Source: Asaia krungthepensis NRIC 0535
GTDB taxonomy: Bacteria; Pseudomonadota; Alphaproteobacteria; Acetobacterales; Acetobacteraceae
DNA length: 50,930 bases
Direction of reading: 5' to 3'
NCBI RefSeq assembly: GCF_025995175.1
Contig: NZ_BAPV01000037.1
Coordinates: 1-50,930, forward strand
In this document: positions 43,545 through 50,566 of the stretch, in pieces
Position numbering within the stretch: position 1 is the first letter of the stretch
Layout: each line of letters begins with the position of its first letter
Program-made: the position numbers and the translations under genes
The notes under the pieces: generated by a model
Databases searched by the model: none
What the model was told of the DNA's origin: nothing
Seen by the model: the letters and a program-made list of their open reading frames with translations, nothing else

Positions 43545-43991
43545 ATGATAGATCGCGCACGAAGCGAGCTGAATGATGCCATCATAAACTTTGTGACGAG
43601 CGAACGTGAACGATGCGCCGACCTCGGTTTGTACTGTGAATGGACACGTGCGCTCGAGCCCACAATCACCACCTGCTATCCCGGCTCGCCTGCCGCAGTG
43701 GCAGACCCTTGCGCCTTGGAATCGAAATGCAATGCCCTGCCATGGCAGCTTGCCGATGATCCTGCGACCTATGGTGCGCAGGCAGGCCATTGGATTGTTG
43801 TGGATGGATCTCTGGATCAGGAGATCGAGGAGGACATCTACCCGACCGAGGCCGAGGCACAGGCGGCAGCAGACAGGATCAACGCAGCAGATCCGCTGAC
43901 CGAACAATATCACCACTGGTTCGTGCTTCACCTGCCCGAAAGCTGGGATATCGCCGCGCTTGTGTCCAAAATTGCGCAGGAGGCGGCGTGA
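43545..43991 (+). CDS. hypothetical backbone protein
   Basis: This 148-residue soluble protein begins MIDRARSELNDAIINFVTSE and includes PTEAEAQAAADRINAADP, a pattern seen in small plasmid proteins with a ligand-fold repeat. It is not recognised. It starts just right of the TnpB element and overlaps the next gene (TGATG), so those two are coupled. Its promoter may have been displaced by the TnpB insertion. Confidence 0.72.
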   Translation: MIDRARSELNDAIINFVTSERERCADLGLYCEWTRALEPTITTCYPGSPAAVADPCALESKCNALPWQLADDPATYGAQAGHWIVVDGSLDQEIEEDIYPTEAEAQAAADRINAADPLTEQYHHWFVLHLPESWDIAALVSKIAQEAA

Positions 43992-44296
43992 TGGGCAATC
44001 GCAGCCATGATATTTTCGTGGCGATCGGCAGCGCGGCCGATATCGAGCGCCTGCGTACGCAATTGATGGTCGAGGTGGCGCCAGCCGTCGTACCTTCGGG
44101 CCTGTGGGAACTGGATTTCGACCAGCTCGGCGCCGATGACGGCCCCACCTATTTTCTGGGTGACCGCATCAGCGCAGAGTTCCCTGAGATTGCATTGTCC
44201 TGTCATTACCATCCCGAAGGATCGAACTGGGCGTTGCAAGGCGTCGCAGAGTGGCATGCAGGTAAGCGTTGGCGCGAGATCATAGTGCCGACCTAG
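43991..44296 (+). CDS. hypothetical backbone protein
   Basis: This 101-residue protein starts MGNRSHDIFVAIGSAADIER and ends EWHAGKRWREIIVPT. No domain is recognised. ATG 43991 shares a base with the stop of the preceding gene; the longer upstream frame is a shadow. It is followed by S6. Confidence 0.7.
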   Translation: MGNRSHDIFVAIGSAADIERLRTQLMVEVAPAVVPSGLWELDFDQLGADDGPTYFLGDRISAEFPEIALSCHYHPEGSNWALQGVAEWHAGKRWREIIVPT

Positions 44297-44345
44297 GCGT
44301 CCCGTCGTCTCGAATGCATCCATAGAACGCCGCACACAGGAGAGA

Positions 44346-44491
44346 GGGGGAAACCAGAACGGCGCAGCCGGCGCAATCGGTGGGTCGGCATCGCGTCCTC
44401 GCCATGCTCGCAAGCTGCGCGTGGCTGCGGGTCGATGCCGATCCCGACGCATGAGCGCCGCGATTGCCCCGGCTACGCCGTCCCGGTCCCC
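44346..44491 (+). repeat. structured element S6 (longest copy)
   Basis: Three helices are stacked with single mismatches: ACGGCG with CGCCGT, AGCCGG with CCGGCT, and GCAATCG (44373) with CGATTGC (44461). An extra arm TCGGCATCG with CGATGCCGA (44433) carries P3, here GCCATGC with GCGTGGC. It precedes ssb by about 110 bp. Confidence 0.85.
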
Positions 44492-44600
44492 GGGAAGCAT
44501 CAAGAGAGAAATATGATCCCGAACAGGCAGAGCAACTGCTTCGACTGTGCGCCAGGTGGCCGGGACGATCCTCTCTTCATGCAGTCACGGAGATCCCCTC

Positions 44601-45074
44601 ATGTCAGGAAGCGTCAACAAGGTCATTCTCGTAGGCAATCTCGGTCGCGACCCGGAAGTCCGTCACGCCCAATCTGGCGCGAAGATCGTCAATCTGACGG
44701 TTGCCACGAGCGAAGGCTGGAATGACCGTAATTCGGGCGAGCGCAAGGAGCGCACCGAGTGGCATCGCGTCGTGATCTTCAACGAACGCCTTGCCGATGT
44801 GGCCGAGCGCTTCCTGCGCAAGGGCCGCAAGGTCTACGTCGAGGGGCAGCTTCAGACCCGCAAATGGACCGATCAGTCCGGCCAGGACCGCTACACCTCA
44901 GAGATCGTTCTCGACCGCTTCCGTGGCGAGCTCACCCTGCTCGATAACGCGCAGAGCTACAGTGATGAGAGCCGCTACGGCCTTGATGATCGTCCCTCCC
45001 GTGATGCGCCGCCGCGTCAGCCGCAAGGTGGCGGCAACTCCAGCTCAGATCTGGACGACGAGGTCCCGTTCTAA
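44601..45074 (+). CDS. ssb: single-stranded DNA-binding protein
   Basis: This 157-residue SSB has the OB fold ([80 protein letters not shown]). It has a flexible Gly/Pro/Gln linker and the conserved acidic tail DLDDEVPF that recruits partner proteins. Plasmid SSBs act on the incoming strand during conjugation and can damp the SOS response. ATG 44601 follows GGAG. It is the first gene after S6. Confidence 0.96.
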   Translation: MSGSVNKVILVGNLGRDPEVRHAQSGAKIVNLTVATSEGWNDRNSGERKERTEWHRVVIFNERLADVAERFLRKGRKVYVEGQLQTRKWTDQSGQDRYTSEIVLDRFRGELTLLDNAQSYSDESRYGLDDRPSRDAPPRQPQGGGNSSSDLDDEVPF

Positions 45075-45092
45075 GGCCCAGTCTGAAGCGCA

Positions 45093-45115
45093 GGGGCACC
45101 CAACACGCGTGCCCC
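45093..45115 (+). terminator. hairpin after ssb
   Basis: GGGGCAC and GTGCCCC form a 7-bp stem around a 9-base loop, 18 bp past the ssb stop. No T-run follows. Confidence 0.5.
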
Positions 45116-45137
45116 ACCAACAAAGCAGAGAGGGCTA

Positions 45138-45216
45138 CGGGACGTCGCTTTTCGCATCAAGGGAAGGCTGCGCCCGACGCTAGCGCGTCGCCCTTGACCC
45201 GAAAACCGACGCCCCG
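45138..45216 (+). repeat. structured element S7 (minimal copy)
   Basis: Outer helix CGGGACGTCG with CGACGCCCCG (one A-C mismatch). P2 TCAAGGG (45157) with CCCTTGA (45191). One apical hairpin GACGC-TAGC-GCGTC. The P3 arm is missing. It ends 33 bp before the zinc-ribbon gene. Confidence 0.78.
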
Positions 45217-45248
45217 TCGCGCGGGAGGCAATCAAGAGGAGATTGTCG

Positions 45249-45632
45249 ATGACCTACGACCTGTTTTCCAGAAAAAATCCGACTTTCAGCACGCCGGTTC
45301 GCTGGTCCTGCACGTCCGAAAGCGTCACTTGCCGCCGTTGCCATCACGAATGGGATGACGGTGATCCGGCCTATCGCTTCGCCTGTCCCGACTGCAATGC
45401 CACGCCCGGAAATCCCTGCCAGCGCAGCGCGGGCGGCAATGAGCGCGTCTGCCCCGGCCGCGATCGCGTAGCCCAGGCCGCAAAGCTCCTCGGTCCCTGC
45501 GAGGGGCTGAGCTGGGACGGTCGTCACGACAAACCGCTGCCACTGAGAGCCAGCCGCACCAACCCTGCATGGCAACTGGTCCGTACCGGATCGCCAGTCG
45601 CCCGCTCCTTCAACGAACGTTACCCCTCCTAA
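45249..45632 (+). CDS. zinc-ribbon plasmid protein
   Basis: This 127-residue protein has a cysteine-rich middle: CTSESVTCRRCHHEW, then CPDCNATPGNPC with C-x2-C and a further Cys, likely a zinc ribbon that binds nucleic acid. The rest is unstructured. ATG 45249 follows AAGAGGAG. It is the first gene after S7 and is paired with the small gene at 45644. Function unknown. Confidence 0.75.
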   Translation: MTYDLFSRKNPTFSTPVRWSCTSESVTCRRCHHEWDDGDPAYRFACPDCNATPGNPCQRSAGGNERVCPGRDRVAQAAKLLGPCEGLSWDGRHDKPLPLRASRTNPAWQLVRTGSPVARSFNERYPS

Positions 45633-45643
45633 GGAGACGCAGG

Positions 45644-45892
45644 ATGAGCTTCGAATTTCTCGCCAATCACGACTACGCCCTTGAGGCAGGGCGGGTGCGC
45701 ACCGACTGTGCATGGGTGCTCAGCGACCGTGACGTCTGGTACCCCAATCCTCTTTATGTCGGATTGCGCGTTCCCCACCCGGAAGACGACAGCGCTCATG
45801 ACTATGTCAGCGAGCACGGCATCGATGCATGGCGCGATCTTACGGCTCCAAAAACGGTAACGCCGCTTGAGGAGTGGGAGATCCCATACTGA
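45644..45892 (+). CDS. hypothetical small backbone protein
   Basis: This 82-residue protein begins MSFEFLANHDYALEAGRVRT and ends TPLEEWEIPY, with many tryptophan, tyrosine and acidic residues. It is not recognised. AAGGAGACGCAGG precedes the ATG, the same leader as at 46484. It lies 11 bp after the zinc-ribbon gene. Confidence 0.68.
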   Translation: MSFEFLANHDYALEAGRVRTDCAWVLSDRDVWYPNPLYVGLRVPHPEDDSAHDYVSEHGIDAWRDLTAPKTVTPLEEWEIPY

Positions 45893-46235
45893 CGCAACTG
45901 AACATTTGGGCCGCCTGATGAGCCGGGCATAGGCGAAACGGGCCAGAGGGCACACCTCTGCACCGTCGCGGCCCCATATCTCGTAGCCGGGTCAGATGCC
46001 GCGGGGCCGTGGTGTCGCGCCCATTGTCAGAGGAGAGTCCTCCGTGATCGTTTTGATTGTGGTGGACAGGAAATGGCTCTCGAAATCTCTTCGTAAAACG
46101 AAGAAAGCCCTTCAGGCGGTTACAGCCGCTCTGAAGAGCCTTTTCGAGTAGCATTTTCACACCGATCGAGGGGCTATCTTTTCCCGAGGTACCCCTCGAT
46201 CACCTCCGATGATGGTCAATCCGGATACGATTTTC
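45893..46235. other. intergenic stretch with a foldable region and a small frame
   Basis: At 45940-46022, GGGC...GCACACC faces GGTGTCGCGCCC and an inner CGGCCCC faces GGGGCCG. This may be a diverged relative of the S elements ahead of the small frame at 46044. Another hairpin, CTTCAG...CTGAAG (46109-46135), precedes a CCTTTTC. ATCGAGGGG and CCCCTCGAT form a third stem at about 46163-46200. Confidence 0.45.
46044..46151 (+). CDS. possible small basic amphipathic peptide
   Basis: A 35-codon frame starts GTG with GGAG eight bases upstream. The peptide has a hydrophobic start (MIVLIVVDRKWLSKSLRK) and a basic amphipathic rest (TKKALQAVTAALKSLFE). Size and character recall type I toxins or membrane-active peptides. 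It is short and has no homologue that I know of, so it may be chance. It is followed by a hairpin and T-rich DNA. Confidence 0.35.
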   Translation: MIVLIVVDRKWLSKSLRKTKKALQAVTAALKSLFE

Positions 46236-46275
46236 AAGGGCGATGTCTCTACGCAGAGGCATCGCCCTTTTCTTT
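46236..46275 (+). terminator. Rho-independent terminator
   Basis: AAGGGCGATG and CATCGCCCTT form a 10-bp stem with inner CTCT/AGAG pairing, followed by TTCTTT. It ends the ssb-to-46151 run before S8. Confidence 0.78.
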
Positions 46276-46337
46276 GCCCTCTTCACATCCACCCTCCCTC
46301 ATCACGGCGCAACCCACGAGACAATGAGGAGAGAGGG

Positions 46338-46448
46338 GCTGACACAAACGCCAGTCCGCCGCCAGGGCGTCGCCATGCTCGCAAGCTGCGCGTGGCTCCG
46401 TGAACGGCGCGCGCGCCGCCCTGGCCCCGGCCAGTCGTTCGCGTCAGC
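46338..46448 (+). repeat. structured element S8
   Basis: Outer helix GCTGACACAAACG with CGTTCGCGTCAGC (two A-C mismatches). Inner helix GCCAGGGCG (46361) with CGCCCTGGC (46417), perfect. P3 GCCATGC (46372) with GCGTGGC (46390). It precedes the LPD29-like gene by 35 bp. Confidence 0.8.
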
Positions 46449-46483
46449 GGGAGGGCATCCAGCAGAAATAAAGGAGACGCAGG

Positions 46484-47164
46484 ATGTCAGACACAGCACA
46501 TACCCTCGAAGTGGGCACGATGGTTTCAACACCCCTCTACGACAGAGGGCGTGGCTATATCACGGCGATCCATGGGGAACAGATGCCACAAACAGTCAAG
46601 CGCATCGGTGGCATCATGGGCACCGGAGGCAACGCGCACTTCGATATCATCTTCGAAATCGGCGCTCGTTCAGTACGGCTACCGGAGTGCATCATTCATG
46701 GCCCGCAGTGGAAAATATACCCCAAGGACGCGGGGTTCGCCGAAGGATGGCGTCTTGCCGAGCTCGAGAAACTTGCATCGGATCTCGAGGCTGCGCAGCT
46801 CGCGCAGGAACGCGAGGAAGAGGCGGCGTTCGCACGTGCGGTCGAGGCCCTGAAAGCCGACCCGGCTTACGCCGATCTGGAACAGGGTGACGCTCGCGAC
46901 GGAGCACTCGCGGCGAAGAACATCCGCAAACTTCTCAAGGCTGCGTTCAAGACAACGAAATTCAGCGTTCGCAAGTCGGATTACGGCAGCATTTACGTTC
47001 GCTGGAGCGACGGTCCGTCTGAAGATCAGGTGTCTGAGATCACCGGCCGCTTCAAGACCGGCACATTCGATCACTACAGCGACTGCGCCAGGCAGGAAGA
47101 CACGCCATGGAGCAAGTCGTTCGGCGGTGCCGAGTATGTCTTCACCTCCCGATCCGAAGCCTGA
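46484..47164 (+). CDS. LPD29-like domain protein
   Basis: This 226-residue protein has a small beta-rich start (HTLEVGTMVSTPLYDRGRGY), a charged helical middle, and a C-terminal part, KNIRKLLKAAFKTTKFSVRK then SIYVRWSDGPSEDQVSEI. That part resembles the large polyvalent protein domain LPD29 found in mobile elements. It is probably a conjugation- or defence-linked accessory; the role is unknown. AAGGAGACGCAGG precedes the ATG. It is followed by a strong terminator. Confidence 0.8.
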   Translation: MSDTAHTLEVGTMVSTPLYDRGRGYITAIHGEQMPQTVKRIGGIMGTGGNAHFDIIFEIGARSVRLPECIIHGPQWKIYPKDAGFAEGWRLAELEKLASDLEAAQLAQEREEEAAFARAVEALKADPAYADLEQGDARDGALAAKNIRKLLKAAFKTTKFSVRKSDYGSIYVRWSDGPSEDQVSEITGRFKTGTFDHYSDCARQEDTPWSKSFGGAEYVFTSRSEA

Positions 47165-47180
47165 TCCTTTCCATTCCCTC

Positions 47181-47205
47181 AAGCCGCCGCAAGGCGGCTT
47201 TTTCG
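47181..47205 (+). terminator. Rho-independent terminator
   Basis: AAGCCGCC-GCAA-GGCGGCTT is a perfect stem with a GCAA tetraloop, followed by TTTCG. It lies 16 bp after the LPD29-like gene stop. Confidence 0.88.
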
Positions 47206-47222
47206 TATTCAGGAGACACACG

Positions 47223-47849
47223 ATGACCCGTTTCCAGTTGGTCGCGTCCCCCGCCGCACGCGTTCAGAAATCCGACGAGTATTCGATCGAGCCCACCCCC
47301 GGGATTTTTGCGGACCTCTCCCATGAGGCAGACGTCACGAACGCGGACTCCCTTGCGAACGCGATGAACAGTTTCGGCCAGCTGATCCGTCAGCGCTCAC
47401 GCGAACTGTCCTTTCTCGTTTGCGCCGAGATCGCTCCAGGCGCGCGCAAGCCGCGCTGGTACGCCCGCTGCGCACGAAACGGCGGACTGCGCGACGAGGC
47501 GTTCTTGTTCACGATCATGCTCGATGCGACGATCGAGGACGGAACGCCCCCCGTGCGCATGTGGGGGGCAAAAGCGGCGCCATTCCAGCTCAGCGATCGC
47601 GCTCCTGTCTGGACGGACGCTGAGCCCGACGAGTTCACGCCTCATGCTCACGGGCATCTCGGCTATTATGGCTGGCTGCGAATGATCAATGCCCGTGTTC
47701 AGTTGCTCACAAACTCGCGCTGCTCCTTGTTCGACCGTACCGACGCGTCAATCATGACCAGGCGATATAAGGACCGTCACCACCCCTTCGTCGTGGCGAC
47801 CGAGCTTATGAGCGCTGGTTACTGCGTCCCGCATAGCGGAACGGAGTAA
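47223..47849 (+). CDS. hypothetical backbone protein
   Basis: This 208-residue soluble protein begins MTRFQLVASPAARVQKSDEY and contains SRELSFLVCAEIAPGARKPR and FTPHAHGHLGYYGWLRMINA. It is not recognised. It starts 18 bp after the terminator, with AGGAGACACACG ahead of the ATG, and is followed by three closely spaced genes. This run has no S element in front of it, unlike most others. Confidence 0.72.
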   Translation: MTRFQLVASPAARVQKSDEYSIEPTPGIFADLSHEADVTNADSLANAMNSFGQLIRQRSRELSFLVCAEIAPGARKPRWYARCARNGGLRDEAFLFTIMLDATIEDGTPPVRMWGAKAAPFQLSDRAPVWTDAEPDEFTPHAHGHLGYYGWLRMINARVQLLTNSRCSLFDRTDASIMTRRYKDRHHPFVVATELMSAGYCVPHSGTE

Positions 47850-47854
47850 GAGCC

Positions 47855-48256
47855 ATGCCTCGCTTCGATGTAAAAATTGTCGAACGCCTCATCATGATAG
47901 ATGAGGCGACCCTCTCGATAGAGGCCTGCAACGCAGAAACGGCAGCACGCATCGTGCTGTCGGGTGTTTCTGACGATACCAGTGGCGGCGTCCGTTCCGT
48001 CATCCTGCCTGATGGATCAACTGCCTCCCTCGACCCCGATACGGTCGAGGATACGGATATCCTTGCCGAGGTCCGCGCATCCGGCAGCGAAGACCTGATC
48101 CTGACCTGTGGTGCCTCTGATTTCCTTCGGACGGATCGCGACATGCGTCGGGATCTGGATGGAATCCTTGCGCGCGCAATTTTGGACACACGTCACCCCG
48201 AGAGCCACGACGCGGCTCGGCGCTTGCGCGTCTGGCTAAAGGAGCATGACGCATGA
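47855..48256 (+). CDS. hypothetical backbone protein
   Basis: This 133-residue protein begins MPRFDVKIVERLIMIDEATL, close in style to the start of the 38574 gene (MPRYTVKIGFWL). It may share a small beta-alpha fold with that protein. It has no known domain. Its end overlaps the next start (ATGA). Confidence 0.7.
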   Translation: MPRFDVKIVERLIMIDEATLSIEACNAETAARIVLSGVSDDTSGGVRSVILPDGSTASLDPDTVEDTDILAEVRASGSEDLILTCGASDFLRTDRDMRRDLDGILARAILDTRHPESHDAARRLRVWLKEHDA

Positions 48257-48543
48257 GCGTTCGTAAGTTCCTCGATCTCAGCACGGGACATCTCTCGCAG
48301 CACGACCGCGAGCAGCTCACAGCAATGCTGACCGAACAGCCACCCTACGCATCAAGCAGCTCGATGACGGGTGAAAGGGGATGGCTGATCTACGTATCGA
48401 CCGACCCGGATCCTGCGCATTGGAGTGAGATCCCAGCGCTCGTCGCAATCCTCGCCCGCGCCCGTGAGCTGGACTGCGATTACGTCCTGCTCGATGCGGA
48501 CGGCCCGGTCGATGAGACCCTTCCATTCTTGGATGAGGACTGA
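48253..48543 (+). CDS. DUF5983-like protein
   Basis: This 96-residue protein begins with LDLSTGHLSQHDREQLTAML and ends DCDYVLLDADGPVDETLPFL. Both are characteristic of DUF5983, a small family on plasmids and other mobile elements. The function is unknown. It is coupled to the upstream gene by a 4-base overlap. Confidence 0.8.
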   Translation: MSVRKFLDLSTGHLSQHDREQLTAMLTEQPPYASSSSMTGERGWLIYVSTDPDPAHWSEIPALVAILARARELDCDYVLLDADGPVDETLPFLDED

Positions 48544-48548
48544 CTGCA

Positions 48549-49139
48549 ATGCCCAACCACTACACAAAATTCTCTACTCTTCTGCCGCTATGCAGCGCTA
48601 AAGCGGGCATTCTGGCCCTTGAATTGCTCGAAGCAATGCGCGCGGAAGGTGCTGACGGGGCCTTTGAGTCGGACTCTGTAGGCTTTGAAGCCGAGGCGAA
48701 CGAGCCTCCTGATTCCGAGCTCCAGCATCTGTGGATTCACCATGATGAACGTGGGTCGATCGAGGACGTGCTGACCTTCGTGTACGCCTGCTGCGAGAAG
48801 AAGCTCACCCTGCCGGTTCGCTGGAGTCTGATCTGGACTGGTGATTGCAGCAAGCCATGCCTTGATGCGTATTGCGGCGGTGCAATCGTGCTGGACCTTG
48901 CAACGGGCAAGGAAATCGCCTCGCTCAGTCTTACAAACTGGGCGCACCAGATCGAGCACTCCACCCATCAGGTGTTCGATGTCGATCGCGAGGCTGCCGC
49001 TCAGGCCCATGACTGCGTCATGCAGAACCAGCATGGCGAGGCCACATCAGAGACACCCGCCATGCTCCCCATCCGCACCGCTCTCGCGGCGGCGGCGTTT
49101 GGGCAAACCGTCACTATCAGTGGCGTCGGCCCCGACTGA
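48549..49139 (+). CDS. hypothetical backbone protein
   Basis: This 196-residue protein begins MPNHYTKFSTLLPLCSAKAG and includes LQHLWIHHDERGSIEDVLTF and SLIWTGDCSKPCLDAYCGGA. Similar small proteins occur beside DUF5983 genes on plasmids, but I give it no family name. It lies 5 bp after the DUF5983-like gene and is followed by S9. Confidence 0.73.
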   Translation: MPNHYTKFSTLLPLCSAKAGILALELLEAMRAEGADGAFESDSVGFEAEANEPPDSELQHLWIHHDERGSIEDVLTFVYACCEKKLTLPVRWSLIWTGDCSKPCLDAYCGGAIVLDLATGKEIASLSLTNWAHQIEHSTHQVFDVDREAAAQAHDCVMQNQHGEATSETPAMLPIRTALAAAAFGQTVTISGVGPD

Positions 49140-49217
49140 TCCTCCCCAATGCCGTCCGCCCTAAGAGGCCAGTGGACCGCTGGGGAGGTGCCGAAGAAAA
49201 CGAGAGAAGAGGAGAGG

Positions 49218-49331
49218 GACCGCTCTCATGGCGCGCACAGCCCTACAAGGGGTTGTCGCTCCGCTCCCGACGCGCCGTGCCGGCGCATCCCCCTTTCCGG
49301 GCTGCACGCCCCATGAGCTGCGGATCGGGTC
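49218..49331 (+). repeat. structured element S9 (divergent copy)
   Basis: CTCATGG (49225) pairs with CCATGAG (49311), and the next GCGCGCACAGCCC pairs mostly with GGGCTGCACGC (16 of 19 positions over the whole helix). The centre is GC-rich, with CCGGCGC. The purine-rich GAAGAGGAGAGGG lead is present. Confidence 0.65.
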
Positions 49332-49433
49332 AAGAGGAGAATAGACAGATAGTCGGCTCCGTCCTGACCACCCAGGCGGGCCATGAGATGCTGCGCGCCG
49401 GGTGTTCCGATCCATCCCGAAAAGGAACCCGTC

Positions 49434-49607
49434 ATGACGAAAGAAACCAAGCAGGCCCTGATCACCAACATGCGCGAGCTGGCGGCCATGTCGCTCTATG
49501 TCACGGGCTTCGTGACGCTGGTTCTGACCGTCACATGCGGCCCGAGCCTCTTGGCCGGAGATGATGCCAGGCCTGTTCACCACACGACGCTTCTTGCGCG
49601 TCGCTGA
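49434..49607 (+). CDS. small single-span membrane protein
   Basis: This 57-residue protein begins MTKETKQALITNMRELAAMS and has one hydrophobic segment, LYVTGFVTLVLTVTC. AAGGAACCC precedes the ATG. It is the first gene after S9. Possible roles include entry exclusion or a small toxin; neither can be shown. Confidence 0.6.
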   Translation: MTKETKQALITNMRELAAMSLYVTGFVTLVLTVTCGPSLLAGDDARPVHHTTLLARR

Positions 49608-49881
49608 TCCGACAATGCCGGACGCAATTTCCCGCCCCCTGATCTCGGTCATCGAGGAGGCACTCGGCTACGAAGCCGAGGCCTTCGGAGAGGATCATCC
49701 CGTAGAGGGCGCCGACCTCGTCGAGTGGTTCGCCCAGTGGCGCTTGCGCGCCCAGGCGGCTGTCGCCGCCGCAATCGGGAATAAGACTTCACTCTGGAAT
49801 GCCGTGCCATACGGTGAAAGGATCTCGCCATGCGGACCGCTCTTCATACAGCCAAAGGTTACGCCCCATCCGCCGACATGA
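49561..49881 (+). CDS. hypothetical backbone protein, start uncertain
   Basis: This frame overlaps the membrane protein before it. The conserved-looking part is ISRPLISVIEEALGYEAEAF then DLVEWFAQWRLRAQAAVAAA, which reads as a real helical protein. The start may be 49561 or ATG 49615 (MPDAIS); neither has a clear ribosome site. Not recognised. Confidence 0.5.
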   Translation: MMPGLFTTRRFLRVADPTMPDAISRPLISVIEEALGYEAEAFGEDHPVEGADLVEWFAQWRLRAQAAVAAAIGNKTSLWNAVPYGERISPCGPLFIQPKVTPHPPT

Positions 49882-50060
49882 AAGCCGCGGCGCTTTGCGC
49901 GTATTTCGGAAACCCACGTCGAACCCTGGCGGAAGCCGCCTTCCTCAGGGACGCCTCTGAAGAGGACGCCCTTCTCGCATCACGTAGCGCAAGCTGGCGC
50001 CGTGAAGCCACTTGCGCCTTGCGCTCAGCCCGACGCCTTCTTCTGGAAGGTGAGGATTGA
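49830..50060 (+). CDS. hypothetical small helical protein
   Basis: This 76-residue frame starts with AAAGGATCTCGCC before the ATG. It reads MRTALHTAKGYAPSADMKAA then a basic, arginine-rich helical rest. It overlaps the preceding frame by 52 bp and the opposing gene at its end, so one of these may be wrong. Confidence 0.5.
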   Translation: MRTALHTAKGYAPSADMKAAALCAYFGNPRRTLAEAAFLRDASEEDALLASRSASWRREATCALRSARRLLLEGED

Positions 50061-50504
50061 TGCGCTCGGACGCACATTCTCTTCATCCAGGCAAAGCGTC
50101 TCCCAGGCCGCGATCAATCGTTTGCATGTCTGCCAGGCACGATAGCGGGCGCTGAATGCGGCCCTGTGATCCTGAGGATTTCGGGTCTGCTCAGCACGCC
50201 ACGTCATATCATGCACACGCGTGATGCTTCGCTGCATGGTGACGCGAGCGGGAGCAAACCAGATTTCGCGTTTGCTCGCCTCCTCGCCTGCATCGGCGGG
50301 CAAGACGATCTGGCGACGCATCTTCATACCGATTGCGATGCCCTGCTCACGCAAGGCGTTCAGATCGGGTGCCGGCAGTCCATAATGCAGGCACTCATCG
50401 GCCATGCTGGTATTTGCGGGGAGCTGCGCCAGCAGGTGATCGAAGGTGGGCGCAGCACAGCGTTCGGCCGGAAACCGAAGAAGCCTTGCACTTGCCTGTG
50501 TCAT
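50025..50504 (-). CDS. hypothetical protein on the opposite strand
   Basis: This 159-residue protein begins MTQASARLLRFPAERCAAPT, has an Arg/Trp-rich helical middle (SITRVHDMTWRAEQTRN, FSARYRAWQTCKRLIAAWET), and no known domain. ATG 50504 follows GAGGAAA. It is one of the few minus-strand genes of the backbone and is divergent from the nuclease gene at 50567, suggesting a shared promoter region or a regulator. Confidence 0.62.
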   Translation of the reverse strand: MTQASARLLRFPAERCAAPTFDHLLAQLPANTSMADECLHYGLPAPDLNALREQGIAIGMKMRRQIVLPADAGEEASKREIWFAPARVTMQRSITRVHDMTWRAEQTRNPQDHRAAFSARYRAWQTCKRLIAAWETLCLDEENVRPSASILTFQKKASG

Positions 50505-50566
50505 GGAATTTCCTCGCATGAGGAAAGATAAGCGCCGCTCCGAGAATAAAGTAAAGGGATTTCAGT

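Noticed and set aside
32035-49331. S elements as integron attC sites
   Set aside because: They are of similar size and alternate with genes, but the core-site motifs (GTTRRRY and RYYYAAC) are absent, no integron integrase is seen, and they lie at a fixed distance before starts rather than after genes.
32035-49331. S elements as a CRISPR array or simple REP repeats
   Set aside because: Copies are far apart, long, and vary with pairing maintained. There are no regular spacers and no cas genes.
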